A stretch of DNA of 64,000 nt from Paenibacillus sp. 32O-W (GCF_007679495.1 NZ_VEGP01000020.1:1-64000); one strand, 5' to 3'; positions 17,700 through 26,657 are shown, counted from the first letter of the stretch. The notes: a model not told the origin generated them from the letters alone. Translations and numbers: made by a program.

Positions 17700-18604
17700 T
17701 ATCCAGCTCCCCTTTCCTTTCCTGCAGATACCCCGTGTTTATTCATTAAATGATAAAAAATTTCTTCCAGCTCAAGCGACTCTGTTTTAATAATCGGGTT
17801 TCCTTCCTCGGCCAGAGCCTGTCTCGTTTCCTCGAAGGAACTGGTTACGATTCGAACAGGCCCCGAACCCGAGCTTTCCATTACGCCGGGAAACTGTTTC
17901 GAACGGTCGGAAGAGCGCTCCACCCATACCGCCTTCCACTCATCCAGCAAGACATCCTTCTCATACATGCCTAACTGCTGCCCGTAACATATAAAAATAA
18001 CATAGTCGGCCAGCTTCTTAACTTCGTCCATGATATGCGTAGCCATAAGTACCGATTTACTGCCGCTTTCCATAAAGCGGTGAATGTCCTCCACCATCGC
18101 CCGGGAAGCAAATGGATCCAGCCCGGAGGAAGGTTCATCCAGAAGCAGCAGATCCGGGTCATGGGCCATGGCCAGGGCAATGGACAATTTTCTCCGTACC
18201 CCCTTGGACATCCCTTTGAAACGGAGCTTGGGATCCAAGGAATAAAGCTGCATCAATTCCTGGAATCGGTCCTTCTGCCAGTTTGGATACCAATGCGAGT
18301 AGAAGCGGACAGCATCCTTAACTGTTCTCCAGCTATCGTCCCATTCTGAAAGCTCAGGAACATATCCTGTCCTCCGCTTGATCTCCACCCCATTCTCGGG
18401 GTAGGAACGGCCGAATAGACGGATCGAGCCTTCGTCGGGATAAGCCAGGCTCATCAGCATCCGGAAGAGCGTGCTCTTGCCGGAGCCGTTCGGTCCTACT
18501 ACGGCGGTTATATAGCCCGGCTCCAGGCTGAAATTCAACGGGCCGAGAACAAACCGATTATCGTAATGCTTGCGTACATCTGAAACGGTCAATACCGGTT
18601 CCAT
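17699..18604 (-). CDS. ABC transporter ATPase, YtrB-like
   Basis: About 301 residues from the ATG at 18604, which follows AAAGGGGAGAG; a longer frame to 18664 has no better start. Walker A 'AVVGPNGSGKSTLFRMLM', a divergent signature 'MSKGVRRKLSIALAMAH', Walker B 'DLLLLDEPSSGLDP', switch His in 'MATHIMDEVKKLADY'. The short C-terminal domain differs from the second ATPase. Encoded right after a YtrA-type GntR regulator, it resembles the ytr (acetoin/cell-wall stress) type of operon; its permease could be the membrane protein at 19191-19916. Confidence 0.9.
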   Translation of the reverse strand: MEPVLTVSDVRKHYDNRFVLGPLNFSLEPGYITAVVGPNGSGKSTLFRMLMSLAYPDEGSIRLFGRSYPENGVEIKRRTGYVPELSEWDDSWRTVKDAVRFYSHWYPNWQKDRFQELMQLYSLDPKLRFKGMSKGVRRKLSIALAMAHDPDLLLLDEPSSGLDPFASRAMVEDIHRFMESGSKSVLMATHIMDEVKKLADYVIFICYGQQLGMYEKDVLLDEWKAVWVERSSDRSKQFPGVMESSGSGPVRIVTSSFEETRQALAEEGNPIIKTESLELEEIFYHLMNKHGVSAGKERGAG

Positions 18605-18764
18605 AGTCTCTCCCCTTTTTTCTTTAAAATTCGGTACACGCTTGCTCTCCAACCCTTCATGCAAAAAGGCCCATCATGTTCTAAGTCGGCCTCATGGACA
18701 CGGCTATGCTTTCTAGATTTTGAAGCGCTTCGGTTATTCATAGTCCTACAAGACGCAAGCGCCA

Positions 18765-19157
18765 TTAATTCGGTTCTGTCTCCTGCAGCAGCTCGTCCAG
18801 AATGGATCTCATTTCATCGGAGGAGCACTGTACCTGTCTTCCTGTCTCTACTGCTTGACGGAAAGCTTCATAGACTGCCACATTACGGAACCGTTCCCGT
18901 TCCTCTTCGCTCACTCTGGCCACAAATGTGCCGGTGCCTTGTCTTGTATAAAGCAATCCCTCCTGCTCCAAATCCTGATACACTCTGCGGATGGTAATGA
19001 CACTGCAGGACAGATCCGCTGCGAATTCCCGAATAGAGGGCAGTAGCATGCCTTCCGGCAAATGTCTGCTTAGAATCATGGCTCTCAACTGCTCCTTGAT
19101 CTGATGATATAGAGGCTTACCGCTATCATTAGTAATTGTGACCGGAATGCGCATCAT
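18765..19157 (-). CDS. GntR-family regulator, YtrA type
   Basis: About 130 residues, the short form typical of YtrA: winged helix 'PLYHQIKEQLRAMILSRHLP', 'LLPSIREFAADLSCSVITIR', 'YQDLEQEGLLYTRQGTGTFV', then only a small helical tail (about 85-130) and no ligand-binding domain. GGAGGTGGGG precedes two consecutive ATG codons (19157 and 19154); either may be used. It lies between a membrane protein gene and the ATPase genes, all on one strand. The palindrome at 19977-20000 upstream of the cluster is a likely operator, giving repression of the exporter operon by its own regulator. Confidence 0.9.
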   Translation of the reverse strand: MMRIPVTITNDSGKPLYHQIKEQLRAMILSRHLPEGMLLPSIREFAADLSCSVITIRRVYQDLEQEGLLYTRQGTGTFVARVSEEERERFRNVAVYEAFRQAVETGRQVQCSSDEMRSILDELLQETEPN

Positions 19158-19190
19158 CCCCACCTCCACTCCATTCTCTTGCCGCACAAT

Positions 19191-19916
19191 CTAACTTGCA
19201 TCCCGCCAGTCTAACCGTCGAACGGAAATGCGCAAGCAGACTGCTTGGATCACCCCACCAACCGCTATACTGATTAAGGGGGCCAGAATGCTGCTCTTGC
19301 CGGCCAGTTCCATACTTTCCTCCACGAGATGAATTCCAGCCAACTGCAGTCCCGCCACGACAAAGATTAGAAGGAACATATGAATCACGCAGCATATAAA
19401 ATACGTTCTCTCTTTAAGAGAGAGCTCCATCAGAAGATATAAGCCGCCGCAAGCCAATGAATATCCGAGCCAAATAAACACGAAGGAAATGTACTGCTCT
19501 CTCGTGAGAGGAAGAAGTTCCCATTGACTTATAAAATATAGAGGGACAAAATAAACTAGACTCATGATTACAAAAACCAGTAAGTATGCAATGTAACGGC
19601 TGAAAACAATCTCAAAGGTAGTAACGGGAAGGCTCTTAAGCAGCGTCAGTTTCTTGGACAGAGCATGGGATTTCCACCAATTGCTCCCATAATCTCTGGA
19701 CATGAAAGTAAACCCAATCGTTCCCGTAACGGCCAAGAAGAATATATCGGCAGCAAAGCGAGTAAACAGTGTGTAGCTCTGACTGTATAGTAAAGAAACA
19801 GTCGTCAGGGAAAAGAAAAAGTAAAATATCGTTGTCCATAACCATCCCCAACCGGTTCGAACACTTTCGTATTTTATTAAAAACCGGACATTCTTCCACA
19901 TGAACATCCTGTCCAC
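19191..19916 (-). CDS. ABC-2-like membrane protein
   Basis: 241 residues with about six hydrophobic segments ('WLWTTIFYFFFSLTTVSLLY', 'FAADIFFLAVTGTIGFTF', 'YIAYLLVFVIMSLVYFVPLY', 'YISFVFIWLGYSLACGGLYL', 'YFICCVIHMFLLIFVVAGLQ', 'ILAPLISIAVGGVIQAVC'). The pattern and context suggest an ABC export permease working with the YtrB-like ATPase, but no diagnostic motif is visible. It is the first gene of the cluster. A GTG at 19916 with AAGGTG upstream is used; an ATG three codons later is possible. Confidence 0.7.
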   Translation of the reverse strand: MDRMFMWKNVRFLIKYESVRTGWGWLWTTIFYFFFSLTTVSLLYSQSYTLFTRFAADIFFLAVTGTIGFTFMSRDYGSNWWKSHALSKKLTLLKSLPVTTFEIVFSRYIAYLLVFVIMSLVYFVPLYFISQWELLPLTREQYISFVFIWLGYSLACGGLYLLMELSLKERTYFICCVIHMFLLIFVVAGLQLAGIHLVEESMELAGKSSILAPLISIAVGGVIQAVCLRISVRRLDWRDAS

Positions 19917-19976
19917 CGACGATCACCTTCTCCTCTGTTCTCTATCCGTTTTCCAGTCCATATTTATGCTGTGATT

Positions 19977-20000
19977 ACTGTATATATTGTTATATACAGT
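19977..20000. promoter_or_regulatory. Perfect 10-bp palindrome upstream of the YtrA-type cluster
   Basis: ACTGTATATA (19977-19986), spacer TTGT, TATATACAGT (19991-20000). Perfect inverted repeat 60 bp upstream of the first gene of the exporter cluster. It fits the half-site style of GntR/YtrA operators (TGTATA..TATACA) and could also contain promoter elements. Confidence 0.7.
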
Positions 20001-20162
20001 ATACAGATTTGAATTCTGTAATGCAATACTATTCATCGATTTTCTTTATACTCTCCAAATCTATCTACGCTCTCCTAATCTTCCTGCCTGTAAAATACTT
20101 GGTTGCCAGTTCTTTTTGCTATATTTATATATCTCGTTTCTTAATGAGTCTAAGCCAAACAT

Positions 20163-20192
20163 AAAAAAATCTGCACCTTTAAGTGCAGATTT
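20163..20192 (-). terminator. Terminator of the oxidase operon
   Basis: AAATCTGCAC / GTGCAGATTT form a perfect 10-bp stem with loop CTTTAA; on the minus strand a run of T follows. It ends the transcript of the ctaM-like gene 19 bases after its stop. Confidence 0.9.
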
Positions 20193-20210
20193 GATTTAGC
20201 GTATAGAAGG

Positions 20211-20681
20211 TTACCAGCCAAAAATAGCGTCAATGACCGGCTTGGTATCTCCCCCAGGATAGAGGACATAGAGCAAAGTATAAACAATAACTCCCGTCGG
20301 AGCTGTTATCAACCACATGACAGCCGTCCAACGGCCGAGTTTTCGGTGCTTGGCAAAGCTTTTCTTATAAGCGAGAGTTAAAGTCACAATTCCGAATACC
20401 GCAGATACCGTTGCCAGCACAATGTGAAATAATAAGAAGACATAATAAAACGATCTTACCGCATCAGGAGCACTCTCGGCTATAGCGGTATTTCCCGCAA
20501 AGATGGTTCTCGATACATATACGATAAAAAAAGCAACGGCAAATATCGCTCCGGCTACCATAAACCGTTCGTGCGCTATCCGGTTTTTCTGACGAATATG
20601 ATACCAGCCAATCGCTACCAGAACAGCGCTAATGACGATAAAAGAGGTGCTGATCGTTGGAAGTAAGTAGTTCAATGCCAT
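20211..20681 (-). CDS. ctaM: DUF420 membrane protein, CtaM-like oxidase assembly factor
   Basis: 156 residues, four to five TM helices, with conserved histidines at membrane edges ('RIAHERFMVAGAIFAVAFF', 'FYYVFLLFHIVLATVSAVFG', 'FAKHRKLGRWTAVMWLITAP'). This matches DUF420, whose member CtaM is needed for assembly of aa3-type oxidase in staphylococci and which in Bacillus is YozB. It is the last gene of the caa3 cluster, 14 nt after ctaG, and ends at a strong terminator. A metal or heme delivery role is inferred from the family. Confidence 0.85.
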   Translation of the reverse strand: MALNYLLPTISTSFIVISAVLVAIGWYHIRQKNRIAHERFMVAGAIFAVAFFIVYVSRTIFAGNTAIAESAPDAVRSFYYVFLLFHIVLATVSAVFGIVTLTLAYKKSFAKHRKLGRWTAVMWLITAPTGVIVYTLLYVLYPGGDTKPVIDAIFGW

Positions 20682-20695
20682 CCCGTCCCATTAAT

Positions 20696-21610
20696 TTATG
20701 ATGATGGTACTTGTTTAGGATTTAATACAGAATCCCGCGTTTCCCCCGATTCGCTGCGCTTCATCGGCTGCAGTGATTCCAGGAGATCCCGATCCATCTG
20801 CTCTTCCTTCTTCCTTTCCGAACGGAACCATTCGAAGAAGCTGTAGGCCAGAACAATTCCATAGACAATCTCCTGCATAATCTTCATGACGACTCCGCCC
20901 ATCTGTTGGTCATCTAACGAAGGAAGGAAGAATAATGTTTGCGGTGCCCCCATATACACGTCGTAAACCAACACTTGAGTAAAAATTAACAGAGCGCAAG
21001 CCGGAGTCAACAGGACGCCGTTGGCAAACATATACACCATCTTCTGAAGACCGTTGAGTCTGCTCCATTTCGGATCTTTGACAAAAATCGGAAACCACAT
21101 TTGGAAAGCCGTCAGCATCAGAACCCAATGATAGATTAGATGGAGATAATGAACTTCCATAATATAGTTAAAAATTGTCGGAATGTGGTAGAAAGAAAAT
21201 AAAGCGTTAAAGACAATCACGCTAATAAGCGGATGAGTAATCCGGTACAGCCACGGTTTGATCCACTTAATCTCAATTATCGATTTTATAAGCCAATGTG
21301 GCAGCCCCAAATAAAATAAAGGCGGGAAGACGAGGTAAATCAAAGACATCTGCAGCATATGAGAACTGAACAAATGGCTGTGTCCGTAATAATTGATCGG
21401 CGTTCCCTGAGCCAGATAATAGACGCCAAGCGCCGTAATCATTAATGCCTTGGTGCCTCCGCTTACCGGTCCCGACTCTGCAAAAAATTTGCGCCCGGGG
21501 CCCATCAAATAAAAATAGACGACACCGGCCAGAATCACCAGCAGCAGAATGTCAGGTCTCCATAGAGCGAAGAAATCCGGGTTTTGATGGATATGTCCTG
21601 TATTTGGCAC
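20696..21610 (-). CDS. ctaG: Cytochrome c oxidase assembly factor CtaG
   Basis: 304 residues with seven or so TM helices and conserved His/Tyr-rich stretches ('YYLAQGTPINYYGHSHLFSS', 'HMLQMSLIYLVFPPLFYLG', 'YLHLIYHWVLMLTAFQMWF'), the pattern of caa3-type CtaG. It begins at GTG 21610 with AAGGGGG 8 nt before it. CtaG is needed for the CuA or CuB centre of caa3 oxidase in Bacillus. It lies 207 bases after ctaF, an unusually wide gap that holds a repeat and a terminator-like hairpin, so it may be transcribed partly on its own. Confidence 0.92.
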   Translation of the reverse strand: MPNTGHIHQNPDFFALWRPDILLLVILAGVVYFYLMGPGRKFFAESGPVSGGTKALMITALGVYYLAQGTPINYYGHSHLFSSHMLQMSLIYLVFPPLFYLGLPHWLIKSIIEIKWIKPWLYRITHPLISVIVFNALFSFYHIPTIFNYIMEVHYLHLIYHWVLMLTAFQMWFPIFVKDPKWSRLNGLQKMVYMFANGVLLTPACALLIFTQVLVYDVYMGAPQTLFFLPSLDDQQMGGVVMKIMQEIVYGIVLAYSFFEWFRSERKKEEQMDRDLLESLQPMKRSESGETRDSVLNPKQVPSS

Positions 21611-21682
21611 GGGTTTTACCCCCTTATTTTCCTGTTTAACAAAGCCAAAGCATCATTTTATCCAAGAAGAAACGGCGGCCAT

Positions 21683-21773
21683 CCTTGTCCAAGGACGTAC
21701 AGTTTCTCGATGAAATATAAGAACTGAATAAGCATGCAAAACTTATACTTTCTTATATTTTAAAGAAAGAGAG
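21683..21773. repeat. REP-like repeat, copy B
   Basis: Shares with copy A the core TTGTCC-AA-GGAC hairpin, GATGAAATATAA and the end block ACTTATACTTTCTTATATTT, but lacks the ACGGC/GCCGT hairpin. It sits between ctaF and ctaG. Confidence 0.65.
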
Positions 21774-21804
21774 GCGGTACCAGTCTAATCTAATCCCGCC
21801 TCTC
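21769..21804 (-). terminator. Terminator-like hairpin between ctaF and ctaG
   Basis: GAGAGGCGG (21769-21777) and CCGCCTCTC (21796-21804) form a perfect 9-bp stem. On the minus strand TTTCTTTAAAA follows, so it would end or attenuate the ctaCDEF transcript before ctaG. Confidence 0.75.
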
Positions 21805-21817
21805 CCCCTATAAATAC

Positions 21818-22132
21818 TTACCACCAAATCCAAAATAATGCCGCTACGACTCCACACATTCCGAAGATGGCTCCGAAGATGATGCCAATAATCGGGAAGG
21901 TGTGATCTTTGTCCTTCATATGCATCCACACCGCCAATTGGAAAACCGCTTGGACGATGGCCAGCAGAATCAGGAAGGATACGAGAAATGCTTTGCTCAA
22001 GCCGCCGTAGATCACAGCGGCAAAAGCGAACATCGTCAATAAAATCGAGACTAGATACGTAATATAATGGTTTTTCGGGCCTTCAACGCGATGACGTACA
22101 TTAGGCGCAGAAGATTGCTGTTCTGAACTCAT
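21818..22132 (-). CDS. ctaF: Cytochrome caa3 oxidase subunit IV
   Basis: 104 residues with three TM helices ('YITYLVSILLTMFAFAAVIY', 'FLVSFLILLAIVQAVFQLAV', 'IIGIIFGAIFGMCGVVAAL') and the motif 'WMHMKDKDH' between helices 2 and 3, typical of CoxD/CtaF. It starts 4 nt after ctaE with AAGGTGGG upstream. Small structural subunit of the terminal oxidase in the cytoplasmic membrane. Confidence 0.93.
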   Translation of the reverse strand: MSSEQQSSAPNVRHRVEGPKNHYITYLVSILLTMFAFAAVIYGGLSKAFLVSFLILLAIVQAVFQLAVWMHMKDKDHTFPIIGIIFGAIFGMCGVVAALFWIWW

Positions 22133-22136
22133 CCGT

Positions 22137-22754
22137 TTAACCCACCTTTCCCATTAAGTAAACTACGGTGAAGATAAATACCCAAATTACGTCGACATAG
22201 TGCCAATACAAGCTGGCTACGTAAAATTTAGGCGCGGTCACTACCGTTAATCCTTTTCTGAAGCCTTGAATAATCAGCATTGCAATCCAAATCGTTCCGA
22301 ATACAACGTGCGCACCGTGGAAACCGACCAAGGTGTAGAAGGATGTACCGAAAGCGCTGCTTGTAAATGTATGGCCTTCATGAACGTACTCCACAAATTC
22401 ATAAATCTCAAGACCCAAGAAGGACAAACCGAGAATAACGGTAACGATCAGCCATCCGAGCATAGCCTGGACCTTGTGCTTATGCATGGCGATCATAGCC
22501 AGCACGCTCGTCAAGGAGCTTGTGAGAAGAATCAATGTTGCGGTACCGACCATGCCGAGCTTGAATATTTCGTCGGCCGTCGGCCCCTCCGGAACCTGAT
22601 TCCGAAGGGCGATAAAGCCCGCGAACAGAGTTCCGAAGAGGACGGTCTCGCCGCCTAGAAAGAACCAGAACGCCAGAAGTTTATTTTTGCCTTCAAGTGT
22701 TGCTTTTTCCGGTTGGGCAGGAAGTGCGCCGTTCATGTGATTTGCATTTGCCAT
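22137..22754 (-). CDS. ctaE: Cytochrome caa3 oxidase subunit III
   Basis: 205 residues, five TM helices. Family marks are 'LLAFWFFLGGETVLFGTLFA' near the start, 'SFYTLVGFHGAHVVFGTIWI' in the middle and 'ASLYWHYVDVIWVFIFTVVY' at the end, including the conserved acidic and His residues of COX3. The ATG directly follows the ctaD stop with no gap, and GGGAGGT lies inside the ctaD end. Structural subunit that stabilises subunit I and lines proton or oxygen access. Confidence 0.96.
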   Translation of the reverse strand: MANANHMNGALPAQPEKATLEGKNKLLAFWFFLGGETVLFGTLFAGFIALRNQVPEGPTADEIFKLGMVGTATLILLTSSLTSVLAMIAMHKHKVQAMLGWLIVTVILGLSFLGLEIYEFVEYVHEGHTFTSSAFGTSFYTLVGFHGAHVVFGTIWIAMLIIQGFRKGLTVVTAPKFYVASLYWHYVDVIWVFIFTVVYLMGKVG

Positions 22755-24635
22755 TTAAGCCTTACCTCCCTTTCCTTGCAGTTCCTCCAGTTCAATATGC
22801 CAACCCGGATCGTCCTTGAACGAACGGATAATCATGCACAGGAAGAAGATTGCAAGGCCGAAAATCGCAATAATGTGATCGCCGAACAGCGTGTTCATCA
22901 GGCTGCTGTCGAATTCATACCGGGCAAACATGAAGCCGAATCCGGAAATAAACAACCCAAGCGACATGATGAACGGCAGAATCGATGGAGACGGCATATG
23001 AATCGGTCCCAGAGGCTCCGCCGGAGTCATCTCTTTGTTACCTGCCATCTTCTCTTTGAACAGAGCGTCCAGTCCGCGAACGAGCGGAAGCTGCTTGAAG
23101 TTATACTCCGGAGCAGGAGAAGGAATCGTCCACTCCAGCGTACGGCCATCCCACGGATCTGCAGGAGCATCTGCCGGTTTCATGGCCGCAATAATGATGT
23201 TGAGCACGAATACGACTACACCGACTCCCATCAAAGCAGCGCCTATCGTACTCAAGAAGTTGCCCAGCTCGAGCTGTTGTCCCGGCAGGAACGTGTATAC
23301 CCGGCGCGGCATTCCCATCAAGCCCAAGAAGTGCTGCGGGAAGAACGTTAGATGGAACCCGATAAAGAATGTCCAGAAGTGCAGCTTGCCCAGGCCTTCG
23401 TTAAGCATACGTCCGAACATCTTAGGCCACCAGTAGTAGAAGCCTGCGAAGATACCGAACATCATTCCGCCTACGATAGTGTAGTGGAAGTGAGCAACAA
23501 CGAAGTAAGAGTCATGGTATTGGAAGTCAGCCGGAGGAACAGATAACATAACCCCGGTCATACCGCCGATCAAGAAGGTTGGAATGAATCCGACCGCCCA
23601 CAGGTTAGCGGCGGTGAAGCGGATTTGTCCTCCCCACATCGTGAACAGCCAGTTAAAGATTTTAATCCCGGTCGGTACGGCGATAGCCATGGTTGCTACA
23701 GCAAAGATCGAGTTAGCTACAGGCCCCATTCCTACCGTATACATATGGTGAACCCAAACCATGAAGCCCAGGAACCCAATCAGGATAGTCGCGAACACCA
23801 TGGAGCTGTATCCGAACAATCTCTTCTTGGAGAATGTGCTGACGACTTCAGAGATGATCCCGAATGCCGGCAGGATCAGAATATACACCTCAGGGTGTCC
23901 GAAAATCCAGAAAATATGCTGCCAAAGAACGATATTTCCACCCTTGGCTACATTAAAGAAGTTTCCGTCGAACAGACGGTCGAACATTAGCTGGACCAAA
24001 CCTACGGTTACCGCAGGGAAAGCAAACAGAATCAATGCCGAAGTAATAAATGCAGTCCACGTAAACAACGGCATACGCATGTAAGTCATTCCAGGAGCAC
24101 GCATATTTACGATCGTAACGAGGAAGTTAATTCCTCCAATCAGAGTACCCAAACCGGAAATCTGCAAACCGACTACGTAGAAATCCACTCCGAACAAGCT
24201 GGTATCTGTAGACAACGGAACGTATGCGGTCCATCCGGCGTCCGGGGCCCCACCCATGAACCAGCTCAGGTTCAGCAGCAGACCGCCGAAGAAGAACAGC
24301 CAAAATCCGAGAGAGTTCAGGAACGGGAACGCTACGTCACGTGCACCGATCTGTAAAGGAACGATAGCGTTCATAAAACCTAAAAGCATCGGCATGGCCG
24401 CCAAGAAGATCATGGTCGTACCATGCATAGTTATTAACTGGTTAAACGTGCCTCCAACGAAAATTTCCAGGTTGGGGTAGAGAAGCTGAATCCGGATCAG
24501 GAGGGCTTCCAATCCCCCGATGAGGAAGAACATTCCCCCTGCAAGGAAATATAGAATCCCTATTTTCTTATGGTCAATCGTAGTTAACCAATCCATTAAG
24601 CCGGTGTAACGTTTTACCGCATGAGATTGAGCCAA
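22755..24635 (-). CDS. ctaD: Cytochrome caa3 oxidase subunit I
   Basis: 626 residues, the catalytic heme-copper subunit that reduces oxygen and pumps protons. Heme a ligand His in 'LITMHGTTMIFLAAMP', the CuB/His-Tyr region 'FWIFGHPEVYILILPAFGII', the 'WVHHMYTVGM' His pair, K-channel region and the heme ligands in 'YFVVAHFHYTIVGG' are all visible. The C-terminal extension with two further TM helices ('PSILPFIMSLGLFISGFGFM') is usual for caa3 subunit I. The start is a TTG with a strong AAGGAGGT 7 nt before it. It follows ctaC after 31 nt. Confidence 0.97.
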   Translation of the reverse strand: MAQSHAVKRYTGLMDWLTTIDHKKIGILYFLAGGMFFLIGGLEALLIRIQLLYPNLEIFVGGTFNQLITMHGTTMIFLAAMPMLLGFMNAIVPLQIGARDVAFPFLNSLGFWLFFFGGLLLNLSWFMGGAPDAGWTAYVPLSTDTSLFGVDFYVVGLQISGLGTLIGGINFLVTIVNMRAPGMTYMRMPLFTWTAFITSALILFAFPAVTVGLVQLMFDRLFDGNFFNVAKGGNIVLWQHIFWIFGHPEVYILILPAFGIISEVVSTFSKKRLFGYSSMVFATILIGFLGFMVWVHHMYTVGMGPVANSIFAVATMAIAVPTGIKIFNWLFTMWGGQIRFTAANLWAVGFIPTFLIGGMTGVMLSVPPADFQYHDSYFVVAHFHYTIVGGMMFGIFAGFYYWWPKMFGRMLNEGLGKLHFWTFFIGFHLTFFPQHFLGLMGMPRRVYTFLPGQQLELGNFLSTIGAALMGVGVVVFVLNIIIAAMKPADAPADPWDGRTLEWTIPSPAPEYNFKQLPLVRGLDALFKEKMAGNKEMTPAEPLGPIHMPSPSILPFIMSLGLFISGFGFMFARYEFDSSLMNTLFGDHIIAIFGLAIFFLCMIIRSFKDDPGWHIELEELQGKGGKA

Positions 24636-24666
24636 CGTGGTTACCTCCTTTTTTCAAAGCTGTCCG

Positions 24667-25674
24667 TTATTGCAACGATAATTGATTTAAGTATTTAACA
24701 AGCTGATCCAGCTGCTCTTCCGTCAAATTGATCTTAGGCATCTTATTGCCCGGCTTGACGGCTTGCGGGTCCCGAATCCATTTCTTTATGTTCTCATCGT
24801 TATGTTCCAGGATGCCAGCGACCAATTCACGGTCAGCGAATCCGGTCAGGTTAGGCCCCATGCTTAAGCCTTCTGCTCCGACCGCATGGCAGGACAGACA
24901 GTTGTCTTTGAAAATTTGCTCTCCCTGAGATGCTTCAGCGGTAATCGTTGCAGGTGTCTTCATCTTGTCGATCCATTCTTGGAATTCAGCCTCCGTCTTC
25001 GCCACTACTTTGAAGTCCATCAAGGCGTGGGAAGCTCCGCAAAGCTCTGCACATTTACCACGGTAAACTCCCGGTTCGTCTGCCTCCAGATGGCTGACGT
25101 TCATCATACCGGGGTTGGTGTCAATCTTCCCTCCAAGAGCAGGAATCCAGAAGGAGTGGTTAACATCGGAAGCGGTGACTTGGAACGAAACTTGCTGTCC
25201 CGCAGGAATTACAAGGTCTTGAGCGGTGATAATTCCATATTGAGGATACTCGAACTGCCACCAGAATTGATGCGCGGTTACCTTCACCTGGAGAATATCG
25301 TCGTTCTGAGTGTAGTCCTCTGAGTGCTTAAATGTATACGTAACAGTAGGAACCGCAAGAATGATCAACAGAATGATCGGAATGACGGTCCAGATCACTT
25401 CCAGCAAGTGGCTGCCTTCCACCTGCTTCGGAATGATATCCTTATCTCCCTTACGTTTCGTGAAACGCAGAAGAACGTAGGTGTAGATGGATATTACGAC
25501 CACAAACACAAAAATCATGATCCCTATGCTGAGCTTTATCATGAACAGTTGTTCCCTAGCTACAGGCCCTTTGGGATCAAGCGCGGAAAGGTTAGGTTCG
25601 CCACACCCGGTCAGCAAAAACGCCAATACCGCCAGCAGGGGCATTAGACGCCATACAAATTTCCAACGATTCAT
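24667..25674 (-). CDS. ctaC: Cytochrome caa3 oxidase subunit II with cytochrome c domain
   Basis: 335 residues. N-terminal signal with lipobox 'AFLLTGCGEPN' (Cys near 24), two TM helices (about 45-68 and 88-110), the cupredoxin domain with the CuA motif 'GKCAELCGASHALMDF' near 205-218, and a fused C-terminal cytochrome c with 'CLSCHAVG' near 258 and a distal Met in 'KMPKINLTEEQLDQL'. The fused heme domain defines the caa3 type. It takes electrons from cytochrome c and passes them via CuA to subunit I. First gene of the ctaCDEF(G,M) group, with a 285-base gap to the divergent lipoprotein gene. Confidence 0.97.
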   Translation of the reverse strand: MNRWKFVWRLMPLLAVLAFLLTGCGEPNLSALDPKGPVAREQLFMIKLSIGIMIFVFVVVISIYTYVLLRFTKRKGDKDIIPKQVEGSHLLEVIWTVIPIILLIILAVPTVTYTFKHSEDYTQNDDILQVKVTAHQFWWQFEYPQYGIITAQDLVIPAGQQVSFQVTASDVNHSFWIPALGGKIDTNPGMMNVSHLEADEPGVYRGKCAELCGASHALMDFKVVAKTEAEFQEWIDKMKTPATITAEASQGEQIFKDNCLSCHAVGAEGLSMGPNLTGFADRELVAGILEHNDENIKKWIRDPQAVKPGNKMPKINLTEEQLDQLVKYLNQLSLQ

Positions 25675-25959
25675 CTTTTATCAACCCCAATTTTCTGTTT
25701 TAACCGCTATCACCATGGATGCGCACCGTGTCAAGAAACCTAATCACGTATTAACTATAAATTCGTTATACAGGTTTGTCAATCTTCCTAGGAAAGTTCA
25801 CACAATGTTCTAAATCCTTGCCACGACTCGGTTTAGAGCCATCCGTTTTTGTCATTTCCATCTCGAAAATGCAGGTTTTGCCTTCTGGGAATGGGCATAA
25901 TTTGAACTTCCTGACCCATGCTATCTATACAACGATTATTCGCAACAAGGAGGAAAAAC

Positions 25960-26652
25960 ATGCATACTCGTTTAAATCGTACGGCCTGTTTCGTTTTCAT
26001 CTCGATTATGCTTCTGATTACAAGCGGCTGTTACGATCTGAAGGCCGACCGCCGGAACGCCAACAATTATGGGAGCCGCATCGAGGTCCCTGCGGAGGAG
26101 CAGGGCAACAGAACTTACGGCATTAAGCAGCAGAGCGCTTCTTTCCACGATAATAAGACATTAGCGTTCAGCCAAAGCTTGTCCCGGGAAGTGGAGGAAT
26201 TGGACGGCGTCAACAGCGCTATTGTCATGCTGACGGATCGCAATGCTTACTGTGCCATTCTCGTTGACAGCTCCGCCACCGGAACGACAGGCAGTACATC
26301 TGCACGCAAAGAAACTAACAATTCCGGCACCTCACTCGGCCGATACAACCCGTTTACCTTTAACCAGTACGCAAATCCGGAGGATCTCGCAACAGGAATT
26401 AACAACTACGATACCGTCGAGGACCCCGACCGCCTGGCTCACGGCTTCAAGCAGTCTATTGCCGAGCGGATTAAAGCCGCCTATCCCTCTGTCCAGCAGG
26501 TGTATATTTCCGCTAACCGGGATTTCATTAACCAAATGAACACCTACGCACAGGAAAGCTGGAAGGGATACCCTCTGGACGGTTATGTAGAAGATTTCAA
26601 CCGGACCGTCCGCCAGCTATTCAGTCGTTCCGACAATAAACCCGTCCGGTAA
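25960..26652 (+). CDS. YhcN/YlaJ-family sporulation lipoprotein
   Basis: About 230 residues from ATG 25960, preceded by AAGGAGG. Signal peptide with lipobox 'LLITSGCYDLKAD' (Cys near residue 23). The folded part has 'SREVEELDGVNSAIVMLTDR' and, later, 'AERIKAAYPSVQQVYISANR', the paired alpha-beta blocks of the YhcN/YlaJ family, separated by a Ser/Thr/Asn-rich linker longer than usual (about residues 105-135). Family members are inner-spore-membrane or forespore proteins in Bacillus. The gene is alone, divergent from ctaC. Confidence 0.85.
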   Translation: MHTRLNRTACFVFISIMLLITSGCYDLKADRRNANNYGSRIEVPAEEQGNRTYGIKQQSASFHDNKTLAFSQSLSREVEELDGVNSAIVMLTDRNAYCAILVDSSATGTTGSTSARKETNNSGTSLGRYNPFTFNQYANPEDLATGINNYDTVEDPDRLAHGFKQSIAERIKAAYPSVQQVYISANRDFINQMNTYAQESWKGYPLDGYVEDFNRTVRQLFSRSDNKPVR

Positions 26653-26657
26653 GCTCT

